Origin: Acanthopleura granulata
Lineage: Eukaryota; Mollusca; Polyplacophora; Chitonida; Chitonidae
NCBI GenBank assembly: GCA_016165875.1
Contig: JABBOT010000007.1
Span: 16,581,441 to 16,645,440, forward strand
Direction: 5' to 3'
DNA length: 64,000 nt
The translations under genes and the position numbers were made by a program. The notes beneath the pieces were generated by a model. The model did no database searches and was not told the DNA's origin. It saw nothing but the letters and a program-made list of their open reading frames with translations. Positions 61,672 through 64,000 of this stretch are shown in pieces (positions within the stretch are counted from its first letter, which is position 1; each line of letters opens with the position of its first letter).

Positions 61672-64000
61672 CAAAGCAGTGTAAATATTCAGCTCTTTAG
61701 AAATATGATATAATATCTGCTTGATTAAATTTCTTCTAATGAATATGACAATAGCCTACTGCTGTCTTTTACACTGCCCCCACCAAAAAATAATAAATGA
61801 AATACATCCCTAGGTAATTATCATCAGCTTTGAAGACTTCCAACAGCCACATTACTTTAATTTTTATCAGAGATTTAATCATAACAAATATGGCCTCAGA
61901 AATAACACTGTGTGACAAGAATTCAACTAGTAAAATGAATGGGTGAGGGGCCTGAACATCACACACTACAATGTGAAGGGGGGAGAGGGGAAATGAAGTT
62001 CACAACAGATATAATATTTAAATGCCATTTACACTGACTTGAAGTCTTGAACAAGTATTAGGTGGGTAATGGCTTTTTCTCCTCAGGCTCAAGGTGCTGT
62101 GTACTGGAAACTACATGTTACATGCTGTAGAAGTAACAACTAGAGTCTGCAACGAGACATGTTTTATTTATGAGGCTGTGATGGATTATTAGATATCATG
62201 ACAACGATATAATGACAGCAATTGGACACAACTTCACACGCCACTGCACAGTCTTCAGTGAGGGCAGATTAGAGAAACATGCATTATGTATGGCATTTTC
62301 AGACAACAGAGCAAACCTTAAGCAGAAGAGGAGAGCAAAGGGGTAGGGGGCATTATTTCTCATGGCTTTTGTTCACATGAGATTACAACAGATGTGGTGA
62401 TATAAATTCGTCAACTATCCTTTGAGAAAAGATTTGCACAAACAGGTGCAAAAAGCTGGCATCTTTTGGTATAATATTCAATGGTCATCAACAAAGAGTT
62501 TGGGGTCCCCCCCTCTCCCATCAAAGAAAAAATACTCCTGTGTATTTAAAGGACATGGATATATCCATGTATCTGGCTATAACACTGCAGTCCAACACTG
62601 CTTTCATGTTATACAGTAGGTTTGGCAAAATTTTGTTTGGCCATGGATGGCCCCAAACCGATCAGAGAATGTAATGCTTTTTGAAAACCTTATTTTTTTT
62701 ACCTTATACTTGTACCTGCAGTAAAACAACAGCCAAAATGAAGTGCTTTTTAATGTTTGTTTTCAGCTGTCTTGTATGACTGAACATTATATTCCCAAAC
62801 CAAACATCAGATCAATCTCAGAACAGCACTGAACAAAACAATGTGCGTCACATGAGAGATTTATGCCAGGATTCTTGTATGAGTGAGTAAAATGAAAATC
62901 TAACCGAAACTTTTGCTAGTTCGTTAAAAGGATCACAGTCTCAGAACTACATTTTAAGCAGTCTCCTTGTAAATATTCCAGGAATATGCTGAAAAAAAAA
63001 CTTTCAACACTATTAAGGACAAGAAAGCATTTGCAACCAGACATATAACGCCATCAGCATTCAAAATCTTCCACTGAAAGTGGAGTGGGAAAATTGCTGC
63101 CGGCAAACAGAGGTTCTTCTCTGGAATGGCTATCAGAATCAATCAGCGAACAGCGATCAGCTAAATCAGTGTTTGGAAAATGTCTGTGTTCAGATACAAC
63201 TATAACCAGACCTTGATCTCCTGCACTCCTCGTGTGTAGTGACAGTCCGGAAATAAAGCAAGATCATCCCAAACTTTTACTGGAGCTAGCCTGGTACCAT
63301 AGTGTTGCTTTAGCAAATAGAATTTTCAACGAATTTAAGACACTGGAAAAATCCTACCAGATGAACTAATTACAGCCCCATCAGCTTGCGTCATGCGAAT
63401 TGCAACAGATGGTAGAAAGCATTCGTAATGTACATGAGTGATACTTCACTTTTATCTGCAACTGTGATTTGAGCAATCAATGTCTATGACATAGCTGAAA
63501 AAAAAATGTAAACAGAAAAGAGTTTTCGGGACATACGTTTTACTATGGGCTCAATTTCCAAGGCAATTATTTCATAAGGAGATTTAGGATAATTTGTAAA
63601 TGACATTTCTTTGCTGTGAAGATACTACATAGGGTAAAGCAACATAGGGTTTTCAAAAGCTCCTATAGCCTTTGCTGATAGCTGATCGCAATACCACATG
63701 TGGCCCAAAGCCAGGATGAAATGTTATCAACAGCCCCAGGCCAGTACAATAAACACAAACAAGCCCCAAGCTTTATCATACAACATTCTGGCCCCTGGGT
63801 TTAACTACTCTTATAGAGTTCATGGTGCTGAGATCAAAACCTGTTGTCATGACAACAGCAGCCTAGGACACTTTCCAAAAGAAAAAAAAAACAGTCTCCA
63901 TGTACATCAAACAACATCCATATCATGCGCTAATTACATGGGTAACACTTGCTCCACACTAAAGCAGCCCTTTTGATGTAGGCTAAGTATCGATCAAGAG

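Larger units (their letters stand above)
51424..64000 (-). other. region upstream of the Rab3 coding start, probably intron(s) and 5' end
   Basis: No protein-coding exon is recognisable in 12.5 kb. The Rab3 ATG directly follows an acceptor, so a 5' untranslated exon should lie here or beyond. Strong minus-strand donors are CTCAG|GTAGGTAA (exon end 59575) and CCACAG|GTAAAA (near 55,160), but I cannot choose between them. Repeats within are listed separately. Confidence 0.4.

Overview
This window is animal nuclear DNA, most likely from a mollusc or a related lophotrochozoan. Genes are split by GT-AG introns. There are many tRNA-derived SINEs ending in (AAAT)n, many minisatellites, and large AT-rich introns. 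I rebuilt three host genes exon by exon, and reading phase closes at every junction.

Layout. (1) 1-5.4 kb: probably the 3' end and 3' UTR of a plus-strand gene, plus repeats and a weak GPCR-like fragment. (2) 6.4-10.25 kb, minus strand: a hydroxypyruvate isomerase (HYI) gene, 8 coding exons, 262 aa. (3) 11,194-17,255: a 6,062-bp mobile element with about 200-bp terminal inverted repeats and a perfect 5-bp target duplication (CAAAT). Inside are broken virus-like genes: a PolB-like/SF1 helicase/HNH gene, an integrase C-terminal fragment, a capsid-like fragment, a membrane protein and a small conserved protein. It looks like an internally deleted Polinton/Maverick-type or related virus-like transposon. 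(4) 18.3-25.4 kb, plus strand: a 759-aa polytopic membrane protein with 7 coding exons and unknown function. (5) 28.7-51.4 kb, minus strand, with introns or upstream DNA to the right edge: Rab3, the synaptic-vesicle small GTPase, 219 aa. Two alternative 125-bp copies of the exon carrying the NKCD guanine-binding motif are present.

The three host genes have no evident functional link. The main points to follow up are the Rab3 mutually exclusive exons, a minisatellite in the membrane-protein gene whose units can be read as in-frame 27-nt micro-exons, a tandemly multiplied splice donor in HYI, the virus-like TIR element, and an apparently unnamed MITE-like family with three copies. Everything was read by eye. 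Family assignments rest on motif recognition, not database searches.
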